Shown one piece after another: positions 52,083 through 61,548 of a DNA stretch of 62,776 nucleotides. A program made the position numbers and the translations under genes. Numbering within the stretch: the first letter of the stretch is position 1; the number at the start of each line of letters is the position of its first letter. A model generated the notes under the pieces. It made no database searches, had not been told where the DNA came from, and saw nothing but the letters and a program-made list of their open reading frames with translations. Source of the stretch: Anaerobiospirillum sp. NML120448 (lineage in GTDB: Bacteria; Pseudomonadota; Gammaproteobacteria; Enterobacterales; Succinivibrionaceae); contig NZ_JALKIM010000015.1 in assembly GCF_023050945.1 (NCBI RefSeq), forward strand, positions 1 through 62,776, in the 5' to 3' direction.

Positions 52083-53419
52083 TTAATTTTGATGATGCCG
52101 CAGGTGTGTATGCTAGCGAGGTTGAAGAGGTTAGAGAGCAGGTGCGAGCCGTGTTTATTGAGGCCTTTAAAACGAACGGCGGCGGTATTATAAACACCGA
52201 CCCCAGCACCCCACAAGGGCAGCTTATCGACAGTATTACGGCCTTAATAGTGCAGAAGGATAACGATATCTTATATCTGGCCAATATGTTTAACCCGCTT
52301 AAATCTCAAGGTATATGGCAAGATGCTTTAGGTAAACTCTATTACTTAGAACGTCATAAGGCAATAGCATCTAAAGCTGTAATTAAATGCACTGGCAAGG
52401 CTGATGTATTTGTTCCAACTGGTGCGCAGCTCTTATCTACTTTTGATAATTCTAAATGGTCTTGCATTAAAGGCGATTCGATTAAAGCTAATGGCTTTGT
52501 AGAGTTAGAATTTTGTTGCAATCAAACAGGCCCTATAGCAGCACCTCCAAACAGTCTAACCAAAATCATTACTACTGTTTCAGGCTGGGACACTGCTAAC
52601 AACGAAAATGCGGCTATTGTTGGTCAAGATGAAGAGAGCGCAGCGGCTTTTGAGAATAGAAGATACAAGTCAGTTGCCTATAATTCCCGCTCTTCTATAC
52701 AAAGTGCTTACAGCAAAATCGCTGCTTTAGACGGCGTGATAGCTGTATGTATGCGACAAAATCGCACCGACCAAAACACTTATATAGACGGCGTTGAAAT
52801 CAAAGCGCATAGCGTATACGCATGCGTATTAGGCGGCAATGATAATGAAATAGCAAATGCTTTGTATAACTCTATTAGCGCAGGGTGTGCTTATACTGGA
52901 AGCACTGAGATTGAGATTAAAGACAAAATCACTAAAGCTAAAGACAAAATACGCTTTAGTCGACCTCATGAGCGTGCTATTTGTGTTGAGATTGATATTA
53001 GAAAATCTGACCTATTACCCCCTAATGCAGAAGAGCTGATTAAAAGCATAATCTACAATAACTTTTACGGCACAAAACAAGCTCAAATCTATAGCGCAAC
53101 GCCTATAACTAGAGTTGTTATGGGTGATGATTTGTATAGTTCCCGCTTCTATGCTCCATTAATTGCGCAAGGCATTAATACAGTAATGCGCATTCGGCTT
53201 AAATGGCACGGAAGTGAAGCGCTAAAAGAAAGTTTATCCATTCCTATTGATACATGCCCTACTTTAAGCCTAGATGATATTGCAATCACTTGGAAACCTG
53301 AAATTATTGCTAACGAGGGCGATTCATTTGGCTTTAAGGGCGATAACCCTAATATTACAGGCTTTGAACAAGCTCCATTCTTTCATGGGCAAAGCGCCGC
53401 TAGCGAGGTTAAAGAATAA
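52079..53419 (+). CDS. Baseplate assembly protein J-like
   Basis: 446 residues. NTDPSTPQGQLIDSITALIVQKDNDILYLANMFNP (quoted in parts: TPQGQLIDSITALI) and VGQDEESAAAFENRRYKSVA are baseplate J hallmarks. Forms the wedge together with the gp25-like protein and binds the tail-fibre connector. Confidence 0.85.
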   Translation: MINFDDAAGVYASEVEEVREQVRAVFIEAFKTNGGGIINTDPSTPQGQLIDSITALIVQKDNDILYLANMFNPLKSQGIWQDALGKLYYLERHKAIASKAVIKCTGKADVFVPTGAQLLSTFDNSKWSCIKGDSIKANGFVELEFCCNQTGPIAAPPNSLTKIITTVSGWDTANNENAAIVGQDEESAAAFENRRYKSVAYNSRSSIQSAYSKIAALDGVIAVCMRQNRTDQNTYIDGVEIKAHSVYACVLGGNDNEIANALYNSISAGCAYTGSTEIEIKDKITKAKDKIRFSRPHERAICVEIDIRKSDLLPPNAEELIKSIIYNNFYGTKQAQIYSATPITRVVMGDDLYSSRFYAPLIAQGINTVMRIRLKWHGSEALKESLSIPIDTCPTLSLDDIAITWKPEIIANEGDSFGFKGDNPNITGFEQAPFFHGQSAASEVKE

Positions 53420-54060
53420 TGCCACTTGATATAAGAGAAACTATTCTTAGCCAATATAGCAGCAGTCCAAGGCTAATGGCTTTAATCTTTGGTTTAGCTG
53501 AGGTGTTAGGAACACAAAAGGACTTACAAACCTTTTACAAAAATGTCTTTGATATCGATACCGCTAAAGGCGTGGGCTTGGATACATGGGGGCGCATTGT
53601 GGGTATTTCTAGAAGCGCTCAAATGGTCACTTCTATAGGTGTTCCTTATCTGGGCTTTAAGGCTAAAGGCGTGGAAGCTGTTAAAGGCTTTGACCAGGCT
53701 CAATTTTATAAAGGCAAGCGCAAAACAAAATTAGCTTTAAGTGATGATGCTTATAGGCTCTATATCAAAGTAAAAGCCGCAGCCAACATTACTAACGGCA
53801 GCTTAGCAGAGCTTAACGCCCTGCTGGCTCAATTACTACCTAAATGCAAAGTTAGTCTTACTAGAATCGCTCCAATGCATCTTAAATTAACCTGCTCAGG
53901 CCCTTTAAAAGACTATCAAAAGAACATGCTGCTATTAGGTGATTTACCACCAATACCATCAGGCGTAAAGCTGGATATTGTTATTAATGGCGCACAATAC
54001 TTAGGCTTTAACGCTGATAACAATACAGGATTTAACGACGGCCCTTTTTATCAGAGGTAA
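53419..54060 (+). CDS. Tail protein (DUF2612, gpI-like)
   Basis: 213 residues. FGLAEVLGTQKDLQTFYKNVFDIDTAKGVGLDTWGRIVGISR (key part GVGLDTWGRIVGI) matches DUF2612. It connects baseplate and tail fibre and sits directly before the fibre gene. The C-terminal YLGFNADNNTGFNDGPFYQ resembles the C-terminus of the gpJ-like protein (NITGFEQAPFFHG), so both may offer a fibre-binding peptide. Confidence 0.82.
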   Translation: MPLDIRETILSQYSSSPRLMALIFGLAEVLGTQKDLQTFYKNVFDIDTAKGVGLDTWGRIVGISRSAQMVTSIGVPYLGFKAKGVEAVKGFDQAQFYKGKRKTKLALSDDAYRLYIKVKAAANITNGSLAELNALLAQLLPKCKVSLTRIAPMHLKLTCSGPLKDYQKNMLLLGDLPPIPSGVKLDIVINGAQYLGFNADNNTGFNDGPFYQR

Positions 54061-54063
54061 AAC

Positions 54064-57000
54064 ATGGCAAGTTATTCTAAAATTGAAAACCCTCAAATCT
54101 GGGAATCTCCACTAGGCGCTAATGCCGAAACCGAGGAAATTCCGAAAACAGTTGATACGGCCAAAAGTGCAGAGTTATCGCTAGATTACTTATTCCCTCA
54201 CTTAACAGAGCGACCAGAGGAAGAGGGCGGATTGCCTCCAAAGCGAACTGCTTTTAATGCCTTGTTTAAGCTCTTAGGCGATAACATCTATTTTATGCAG
54301 CAAGGCGGCTTTTATCAGTATGAGGCCAATATCTCATATAAGCGCTTTGCAATTGTGATGTATAAAGGCGACTTATATCAATCTCTTAGAGCAGACAATC
54401 AAGGCCATACACCTGATTCAACCGCATCGGCTGACTATTGGAAGCTCTTAATTAATCTAAAATCTATTAACGGCATTGAACCAGACGAAAACGGCAATAT
54501 CAACATTGATTTAACTGATATTGCTAGCTTGGAAGAAGACAACACTTTTAACGGCGCTAATACCTTTAAAGGCGTTGTAAAGCTAGCTAAGTTGCCTTCT
54601 TATACAGGCACAACACCAGACGCAAGCGCCGTTAAAGATGAAGAGTTCCCAACCATGGCCGCTGTTCGTGAGCTGGTTAAATCTCAAGGAACAAGCGGGG
54701 GCGGCTCTGGTGATTATGTTATTAAGCCTGTTTCGGTTATTTCACCTGCTAATAATGGCAAGCGTGTTAGCGTACTTTTAGAGGCTGCTGGCAAGCCTTT
54801 TAACAGTGCTTTTGAAGGCTCTGACCCTGAGCATCGAGAGTACAGAGAGTTCCAAATCACTAAAATCACTGACGGCGATTGGCGCAACGCAGTATCATTA
54901 AAACGCAACTCTGACCGTTATGCTCTAACCTATGAAAACAGATTAGAGCCTAGAACCGAGTACATGCTAAGAGCCCGTGATTATACAGAATGGGGCCGCT
55001 ATAGTTCATGGTCTGAAACTGTATACTTTACTACAGGCGAGGATGTAGGCGTAACAGCCCCTACAGTGGTATCAATTGAGGGCGGGGCCGAAGTTACTGA
55101 AAACCCTAGAGTAGTATGCAATGCTTTTAGTACTACTGACGGAACTGACCGCCATTATGCATCGCAATGGGTATTACGCACTATTCATGATAATAAGGTT
55201 GTTTACGACACCGAAGAAGACAGAGCTAACTTAACAAGCTGGACTATTCCCCGTGGCGTATTGCAAGAAAATACTAGCTATGAATTAACCGTCCGTTATA
55301 AGGGCGAGCGCTATGGCTGGTCTGCTTTTGGCGTGCATAACTTTACCACAGCCCCAAAATTTACCTATGTTGAAACACCAACCATTAGCGTAGAAAACGA
55401 CGGCTTACAAGTATTAGGCGCACCAACCTTTAATAGCTCTATCTTTAGACTTATTACTACAACAGGCGCAAAAGACGACCATAAGTCAACATCTTGGCAA
55501 GTGGTCGATTTAGATAAGCGTGTTATCTGGGAATCCTTAGAGGATAAACAACACTTACGAACCATTACCATGCCTAATAACTTGCTTAACACTGGCACTT
55601 CTTACCGTGTTAGAGCTATGTATCATGGCTATATTTATAGCTCAGCATGGTCAGAAGAGGGCTTTATTACTGCTGAAAAATTCGAGCATATTGCAAAGCC
55701 TGTATTAACAGTTAACGGCGCACCTGATAACGTCCCAGAGGCTCCAACTTTGCAAGGCTCTGCTTTCACTGTGTTACCGCAAGGCCGTGCCACTGATACC
55801 CACGTTAGCACCGACTGGATTATTTTCGACCAATCAGGAAATGAAGAGGTTTGGAGCTCAAAAAATGATGCACGCAATCTAACCTCAATAGCAGTGCCTA
55901 AAAGCGTATTACGCACTAATGAAACTTACTTGTTTACTGTTGCCTATCGAGGCAAAAAGTATGGGGCTAGTGAGCGGGCGGAAGTGTTAGGAACTACTAA
56001 AGAGAATTTCACTTATATTGAAACTCCAACCCTCACAGTAGAAGGCGCTCCAAATGATGTAAGAGAGGCACCGCTATTAACTGGCTCTGCTTTTAATGTT
56101 GTTTCAGACACTGGCGAAACTGATACCCATACAAGCTCACATTGGACTATCACAAAGTTAGATACAGGTGCGGAGATTTACAACGAAGCTAACGACACTA
56201 AGAACTTAACTTCTTTTAGAGTTCCTGCTGGATTGTTAGAGCCGTCAACAGCTTATCGCTTTCAAGTTTCCTATACAGGTGCTAAACATGGCACCTCAGG
56301 CAAGGCAACAGCAGAAGCAACAACCCACGATGTTTTAGCCTATATTAATGAGCCTACTTTAACAGTTTCAGGCCACCCAAATAAGATACCGCAAACCCCT
56401 GTATTGTCTGGAAGTCCTTTTACTGTGTACTCTGACAACGAAACTCAGGACACACACAGCGCTACAGACTGGGAGATTAAAAGCGTAGAAGGCGAAACTT
56501 CAATCTGGGCATCTCTAAAAGACAAAGAGCATCTAACCTCAATCACAGTGCCACAAGGCAAGCTAACAGAAAGCACAGAATACCGCTTTAGAATGCGATA
56601 TCACGGCACTAATTTAGCCCCTACAAACTGGATTGAAGTGCGTGGCACAACAATGGCGGCGTTTGACTATATTCAAACACCTACCATTAAAATCTCTGCT
56701 GGCACTGTCTCAGGAAATACCGACGTATTAGAAACACCAACTTTTACAAGCTCTGCTTTTGCCTATGTTTCTAGCTCTGGCACTGTTGACACCCATCAAG
56801 CTACAGAGATTAAAGTAACCTTAGCAGCATCTCCAGATAGCAACGTATGGACTAAAACAGTACAGACAGGGCAAGGCGATTTGCTTAGCATTACCATGCC
56901 TAAAGGCATCTTACAGCTAAGCACAGCTTACAAGGTATTTATCAGACATCAAGGCGCAAGCTTTGGCTGGTCTGAGTGGGCTTCTTTAGACTTTAGCACT

Positions 57001-59616
57001 AATAGCACCTTTACTTACATCAAAGCGCCTGTAATTAACTTGCCTGGCATGCCTAATAGCGTAGGTGAGCAGCCTGTAATTAGCGGCGGCGCTTTTACTG
57101 TAGTACCTTCTACAGAAAGCGACACACATTCTTGCTCAGATTGGATTATTTACAACGAGGGCGGCACCGAAGAAGTTTGGAGCTCAAAAGACGATAGCTC
57201 TAACCTGACTTCTATCAAGGTGCCAAAAGGCAAGCTAAAGACTAGCACCAGCTATAAGCTAAAGGTACGTTATAAGGGCGAAAATCACGGCTATAGCGCT
57301 TATTCTGAACTCTCTTTTACTACCTTAGAAACATTTAGCCCCGTCGCAATGCCTGCTTTGAATGTAGAAAAGGACGAGGGCGGCGTATATGAAGCCCCAT
57401 TATTAACAGCATCAAGCTTTGTTAATACAAGCGGAGTATCAGGCGACAATCACAGTGCTACAGACTGGAAGATTATGAAAGCCGAAGACCGTAGCGTAAT
57501 TTGGTCTAGCTTAAGCGATACCCACAATAAAACCTTTATTCAGGTACCTAACAACAAGCTAGAAGTTTCAACTAGCTATATTTTTGCTGTTCGCTTCCAA
57601 GCTTTAGTGAGCGGCTGGGGCCCTTGGTATGAGATTGTTTTAACCACTCAAGAACAATTTTATGATAACAATGCACCGACTTTGTTAAATGCTAATATTG
57701 ATAGAGCAGGCACTAGCTTGCGCTTTGAATTTAGCACCCCTCAGCTACATACCAGACCAGAAAAGCAAGCAGCAACCCACTTGCGTGTAAAAGTCTACAA
57801 TAAGACAAATAGCGACTATGTAGACCAATTTACCACTGCTGTAGTTTCAACTGGCAACTATGAAATAACTAGAGTTAACTCTTATGAAATTAGCGATAGT
57901 GACGATATCGAATATCAAGTATTTTATAAGGGCAATAGTGAAGATAACGATGAAACACCATTATCAGCCACTAGAACCCGCCGCATCACTATCAATGAGA
58001 ACATCTTAGTATTATTGGACTTTATCCAAGGCGGCCAATTTGATGCTTATATGTTCCCATCGTTTAATATTAGTTTAAACTTTGGCCCTCAGCAGTTCAC
58101 CCACACTAAGACCGATTGGCAAATTAAGGACGTTTCTAACAATGTGACCGTTTGGGAATCATTGCAAGATACCAAACATCTAACCTCAATTAGATGTCCT
58201 AAGCTTTTAGAAGCCGAAACCTTCTATACGTTAAATATTAAAGCCTATGGAACCAAGTCCGAAGCCCAAGCCGAAAGCAAAACACTTACAACAGTGTTCA
58301 AAACTGGCACAGTTTCAGGCATTGGAACCCCGGGAGCTGCTGGCTTTGGTGTTGGTGTTGCCCCTGCTCACTTGTTAGAGCATTTGGGCTTAAGCGCAAT
58401 GGACGGAACAACCATTCAAACAAGCCCTAATTTTGGTAACTATGTAGATAGCAACAATAATGTATACGTGTTTGTGCCTGCATTCTGCTATAGCTTTGAT
58501 AAGGCTGAAATAGGCAACGAAATTGCAGCTAAATCGCCATCGGCTTTTGCAATCAAGTCTTTTGCTGAATTTAACTATAACGAAACAAAAGCTAATGAAG
58601 CAAAGTACATTTTGCACCGTGCCTTTATTGACGGCGGCGAGGCTAAAGAAGGCTTTTTCATTACTAAGTACTTGGTTAGCAAGGGCAATAAGTCAGTTAA
58701 GAACGCTATTGCTATTTCTCTTACTAGCTCAGGCACCGATGCACCTTCTAAGGATAGCGACCTAAATACCGAGTGCGAGGGTCGTGCCTATGATGCAATT
58801 ACAATTGCAAAAAAGATGACCCAAAACAAGGGCACTTGCGCAAGTGGCTTCATGTACTCTGCTTTAGCTATGCTTTCATATGTGCACGGCTTACATGCAA
58901 CTTCTAAAGATAATTGCGCTTGGTATGATGAAGCAGGAACTACTAATTATCCTAAAGGCTGCAATAACAATGCGCTGGGAGATACTGACGACAAAGAAAT
59001 ATTGTACGAATGCAGCGATACTAAAATCGCTCAAAAAGGCAATACAGGCGGCGCTAATCACTTTGAACGCACCACTCATAACGGGCAAACATGCGGCATT
59101 GCTGACTTAAACGGCCTTTTAGAAGAGGTTGCTTTAGGCGTTATTATTCACAATGCATCATCTAACGTTAGCAAGTTTTTTGTTGTAAAAGATAGTGTAT
59201 CAATTACACAATTTACAAAAGACAACGTACAAAGCGATAATTCTACTTTATACGACAAGCAAAGCGCCCCGCCATCTTTATCAGTATCATCGATTAACAA
59301 TGGCAACACTGTTTACTGGGGTCATGCTACTAGCAATACTTTCTTTACTAATCAAAATGGCATAAATCGTGCATACTGCGGCCTTTTCCCAGCAGTAAAG
59401 CAAACCAGTGCCATTAATGAATTTGGTAAAGATTATGCGTATGCGTACTGGAGCTCCGCTTGGCCCACTGCTCTCCTGCGCTGTGGCGGGATGTGGTCGG
59501 ACACTACTAACGCTGGCGTGTTCTATCGCTACCTCAGCAGCAGCTATGACTGGGCGAGCAGCAACACCTACTGGGGCTTTCGCGCTGCGGCCTATGGCCC
59601 AGTAGCCCGAATCTAG
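54064..59616 (+). CDS. Giant tail fibre, DGR target with C-type-lectin-like tip
   Basis: 1850 residues, receptor-binding fibre. Residues 1-215: baseplate-attachment region, including a chitin-binding-like YKRFAIVMYKGDLYQS. About 220-1400: roughly eleven beta-sandwich (FN3-like) repeats of about 100 residues with a recurring pattern P.LTV.GAP, DTH.STDW.I, W.S..D..NLTSI.VP, YRF.V.Y.G. About 1420-1850: formylglycine-enzyme/C-type-lectin-like domain typical of DGR targets. The last segment (1792-1844) is the variable region; positions 1795, 1797, 1799, 1813, 1823, 1825, 1826, 1828, 1831, 1832 and 1836 differ from the template. Confidence 0.93.
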   Translation: MASYSKIENPQIWESPLGANAETEEIPKTVDTAKSAELSLDYLFPHLTERPEEEGGLPPKRTAFNALFKLLGDNIYFMQQGGFYQYEANISYKRFAIVMYKGDLYQSLRADNQGHTPDSTASADYWKLLINLKSINGIEPDENGNINIDLTDIASLEEDNTFNGANTFKGVVKLAKLPSYTGTTPDASAVKDEEFPTMAAVRELVKSQGTSGGGSGDYVIKPVSVISPANNGKRVSVLLEAAGKPFNSAFEGSDPEHREYREFQITKITDGDWRNAVSLKRNSDRYALTYENRLEPRTEYMLRARDYTEWGRYSSWSETVYFTTGEDVGVTAPTVVSIEGGAEVTENPRVVCNAFSTTDGTDRHYASQWVLRTIHDNKVVYDTEEDRANLTSWTIPRGVLQENTSYELTVRYKGERYGWSAFGVHNFTTAPKFTYVETPTISVENDGLQVLGAPTFNSSIFRLITTTGAKDDHKSTSWQVVDLDKRVIWESLEDKQHLRTITMPNNLLNTGTSYRVRAMYHGYIYSSAWSEEGFITAEKFEHIAKPVLTVNGAPDNVPEAPTLQGSAFTVLPQGRATDTHVSTDWIIFDQSGNEEVWSSKNDARNLTSIAVPKSVLRTNETYLFTVAYRGKKYGASERAEVLGTTKENFTYIETPTLTVEGAPNDVREAPLLTGSAFNVVSDTGETDTHTSSHWTITKLDTGAEIYNEANDTKNLTSFRVPAGLLEPSTAYRFQVSYTGAKHGTSGKATAEATTHDVLAYINEPTLTVSGHPNKIPQTPVLSGSPFTVYSDNETQDTHSATDWEIKSVEGETSIWASLKDKEHLTSITVPQGKLTESTEYRFRMRYHGTNLAPTNWIEVRGTTMAAFDYIQTPTIKISAGTVSGNTDVLETPTFTSSAFAYVSSSGTVDTHQATEIKVTLAASPDSNVWTKTVQTGQGDLLSITMPKGILQLSTAYKVFIRHQGASFGWSEWASLDFSTNSTFTYIKAPVINLPGMPNSVGEQPVISGGAFTVVPSTESDTHSCSDWIIYNEGGTEEVWSSKDDSSNLTSIKVPKGKLKTSTSYKLKVRYKGENHGYSAYSELSFTTLETFSPVAMPALNVEKDEGGVYEAPLLTASSFVNTSGVSGDNHSATDWKIMKAEDRSVIWSSLSDTHNKTFIQVPNNKLEVSTSYIFAVRFQALVSGWGPWYEIVLTTQEQFYDNNAPTLLNANIDRAGTSLRFEFSTPQLHTRPEKQAATHLRVKVYNKTNSDYVDQFTTAVVSTGNYEITRVNSYEISDSDDIEYQVFYKGNSEDNDETPLSATRTRRITINENILVLLDFIQGGQFDAYMFPSFNISLNFGPQQFTHTKTDWQIKDVSNNVTVWESLQDTKHLTSIRCPKLLEAETFYTLNIKAYGTKSEAQAESKTLTTVFKTGTVSGIGTPGAAGFGVGVAPAHLLEHLGLSAMDGTTIQTSPNFGNYVDSNNNVYVFVPAFCYSFDKAEIGNEIAAKSPSAFAIKSFAEFNYNETKANEAKYILHRAFIDGGEAKEGFFITKYLVSKGNKSVKNAIAISLTSSGTDAPSKDSDLNTECEGRAYDAITIAKKMTQNKGTCASGFMYSALAMLSYVHGLHATSKDNCAWYDEAGTTNYPKGCNNNALGDTDDKEILYECSDTKIAQKGNTGGANHFERTTHNGQTCGIADLNGLLEEVALGVIIHNASSNVSKFFVVKDSVSITQFTKDNVQSDNSTLYDKQSAPPSLSVSSINNGNTVYWGHATSNTFFTNQNGINRAYCGLFPAVKQTSAINEFGKDYAYAYWSSAWPTALLRCGGMWSDTTNAGVFYRYLSSSYDWASSNTYWGFRAAAYGPVARI
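59437..59594 (+). repeat. DGR variable region (VR)
   Basis: 158 bp matching the template repeat at 60267-60424 at 146 positions with no gaps. Eleven mismatches are at template adenines (7 to G, 4 to T, none to C), all at first or second codon positions of Asn or Thr codons. One is a synonymous T to G (59490 against 60320). The last 24 bp (59571-59594) are identical to TR and lie where the IMH should be. Confidence 0.97.
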
Positions 59617-59622
59617 TCTAGA

Positions 59623-59636
59623 GCCGCGAAAGCGGC
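59623..59636. promoter_or_regulatory. GAAA-loop hairpin downstream of VR (homing structure)
   Basis: GCCGC-GAAA-GCGGC forms a 5-bp stem with a GAAA tetraloop, 28 bp after the end of VR and 6 bp after the fibre stop. In Bordetella phage BPP-1 a cruciform with a GRNA loop downstream of the IMH is needed for efficient homing. Sequence and location match. Confidence 0.75.
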
Positions 59637-59671
59637 GACCACAATCTAATTAACTTTAAATCTATCTCAAA

Positions 59672-59707
59672 AGCTCTTTATATATTTCTATAAGGGGCTC
59701 TTTTTTT
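59672..59707 (+). terminator. Terminator after the tail fibre
   Basis: AGCTCTTTATA (59672-59682) pairs through all 11 positions (with G-U pairs) with TATAAGGGGCT (59689-59699), followed by seven Ts. It separates the fibre transcript from the avd-TR-RT unit, which may have its own weak expression. Confidence 0.78.
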
Positions 59708-59729
59708 AATTCCTACTGATCAAAAATAC

Positions 59730-60224
59730 ATGAATAATTTTAATAACTTTACATCAAACACTAATTGTGATATACAGCAACCGCAAGCACCTCAACAACA
59801 ATCTTTTAGCCCTCAACCTGTCATCCCGCAAGCGCACCCAGCCTTTAACCCTTTAAAATCTCACTTTGATATGGAGCTACACAAGCTTAGAAAACAATCA
59901 GCACTGTATTTTAGGTGGGGCCCTAATTATGAGCGTCAAGGCCTCATACTAGATATTAGAAACACCATGACAGCCCTATTAAAAGAATATATTCGCTATA
60001 AGAAGAGCAAGAACAAAAATAGGCTATATGAAATTGATGCGTTAATAGAGCTGCTAAGAGTGCTTTGGTTTGATTACTATGAACTAGGCTATTTAAAAAA
60101 GCCTCCAAAGAACGGTAAACAAGAAAGCATTGCTAGAGCAATCAAAAGATATGACACTGTAAGCACCCAAATTAACAAGCTGGGCGCAATTTTAGGTGTT
60201 TATATCAAAAACCTTAAACAATAA
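59730..60224 (+). CDS. avd: Avd-like accessory variability protein
   Basis: Accessory DGR protein that forms a pentameric basic barrel and binds the reverse transcriptase and template RNA. The C-terminal 125 residues form a four-helix pattern with conserved-type segments (YFRWGPNYERQGLILDIRNTM; LIELLRVLWFDYYELGYL; SIARAIKRYDTVSTQINKLGAIL) and net positive charge. The N-terminal 39 residues are a Gln/Pro-rich extension. It lies between VR and TR, as in BPP-1. No clear ribosome site is visible, suggesting low expression. Confidence 0.85.
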   Translation: MNNFNNFTSNTNCDIQQPQAPQQQSFSPQPVIPQAHPAFNPLKSHFDMELHKLRKQSALYFRWGPNYERQGLILDIRNTMTALLKEYIRYKKSKNKNRLYEIDALIELLRVLWFDYYELGYLKKPPKNGKQESIARAIKRYDTVSTQINKLGAILGVYIKNLKQ

Positions 60225-60266
60225 CAACAATTTTAAGTTAAAATACTAACAACGTTATATAAGCAA

Positions 60267-60424
60267 GCGTATGCGAACTGGAACTCCACTTGGCCCACTG
60301 CTCTCCTGCGCTGTGGCGGTATGTGGTCGAACACTACTAACGCTGGCGTGTTCTATCGCAACCTCAACAACAGCAATGACTGGACGAACAGCAACACCAA
60401 CTGGGGCTTTCGCGCTGCGGCCTA
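60267..60424 (+). repeat. DGR template repeat (TR)
   Basis: 158 bp, 57% G+C by my count against clearly AT-rich surroundings, with 35 adenines of which 11 are changed in VR. Translated in the VR frame it is rich in Asn (AAC/AAT) codons and ends in TAA after GFRAAA. The AAC codon bias allows up to 15 amino acids per site without stop codons. Its transcript, running toward the RT gene, would be the template for mutagenic cDNA. Confidence 0.97.
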
Positions 60425-60471
60425 ATACCTAGCCAACTATGATACTAGGATAAATAGGGATTATATAACGT

Positions 60472-61548
60472 GTGTTAGTTATGAGTAATATTATGACTAA
60501 CCAAAACAAAACGGGCGAGCTTTCTAACAATCATATTAAAGCTTGCCCAAACTACAAAGAACTCACCTCCTACAATTCCTTATACACTGGCCTATTAAGC
60601 TGCTTAGAAAATAAGCGATACCGCCGCAAGTATTATGACTTCTACATAAATCACACTTGCGAGCTAAAAGCACTCAAGAAAGCACTTGATAGCAAAACAT
60701 ACCAGCCGCAACCCTGTACACAGTTCACTATCTTTTGTAAGTCAGGCCAAAAACAACGCCTTATTACTGAGCCTGCTGCTATTGATAACGTATTACATCA
60801 CACCATATATCGAGCTCTTTATAATGTATTTGATAAAGGCTTTATCTTTGATAGTTATGGTTGTCGTATTGGCAAAGGCACTTTAAGAGCCTCAAACAGG
60901 TGCCAGCAGTTTCTAAAGCAATCTCCTAAAGATAGCTACTATTTGCAGCTGGATATTAGAAAGTTTTACTACTCTATAGACCACGCCATATTAAGGGATT
61001 CAATAGCCCACACTATTAAAGACCCTGATATAGTCAACTTAATGATGAAACTAGTAAACCCTGATAGCAATGTAGGGCTAAATGTGGGGGCTATGCTCTC
61101 ACAGCTATACGGGCTTATATACCTCAATCGATTAGACCACTATATAAAGAGAGTGCTTAAAGTTAAGCAATACGTGCGCTATGTTGACGATATGGCTTTA
61201 ATTGGACTAACTAAAGAGCAGTGTTTAGAACTTAAAGACAAGATAGAGGCCTTTCTTAAGACTGAGCTCAAATTAGAGCTTAGCAAAGCAATTATACAGC
61301 CAGTAAACCATGGTATTAACTTTGTTGGCTTTCATACATGGCCAGACAAAAGACGTATTCGCAAGCTTAGCTTAAGAAACTTTAAGAAGAGCTTACGCAA
61401 GCAAAATATCTATTCCATTCAATCACATTTAGGGCACGCAAAACACACTAACAGCTACAAAAAGCTTCTTAGTTTGACACGCTCTAATTTACCTTACTTA
61501 AGCTTATTTATGTTTAAGGGAGCTTTTAAATATGATTTACTCAAATAA
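60472..61548 (+). CDS. brt: DGR reverse transcriptase
   Basis: 358 residues from GTG 60472 (AGGGA 11 bases upstream); ATG 60481 and 60493 are alternatives. Palm motifs: YYLQLDIRKFYYSID with catalytic Asp161, VGAMLSQ (205-211), the DGR-type variant of domain 4, and YVRYVDDMALI with YVDD at 237-240; GINFVGFHTW is domain 6. Length and lack of maturase or RNase H domains fit DGR RTs. The stop overlaps the next gene by 17 bp. Confidence 0.95.
   Translation: MLVMSNIMTNQNKTGELSNNHIKACPNYKELTSYNSLYTGLLSCLENKRYRRKYYDFYINHTCELKALKKALDSKTYQPQPCTQFTIFCKSGQKQRLITEPAAIDNVLHHTIYRALYNVFDKGFIFDSYGCRIGKGTLRASNRCQQFLKQSPKDSYYLQLDIRKFYYSIDHAILRDSIAHTIKDPDIVNLMMKLVNPDSNVGLNVGAMLSQLYGLIYLNRLDHYIKRVLKVKQYVRYVDDMALIGLTKEQCLELKDKIEAFLKTELKLELSKAIIQPVNHGINFVGFHTWPDKRRIRKLSLRNFKKSLRKQNIYSIQSHLGHAKHTNSYKKLLSLTRSNLPYLSLFMFKGAFKYDLLK

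Larger units (their letters stand above)
59437..61548 (+). mobile_element. Diversity-generating retroelement (VR - avd - TR - RT)
   Basis: All parts of a DGR are present and in the order of the Bordetella phage prototype. Error-prone reverse transcription at adenines of TR RNA and replacement of VR would alter the fibre tip without losing the template. Everything needed appears intact, so the element is probably active. Confidence 0.95.

Noticed and set aside
60267-60424. TR as a translated gene fragment
   Set aside because: It has no start or ribosome site and is best explained as the DGR template; the TAA at its end is simply part of the non-coding template.
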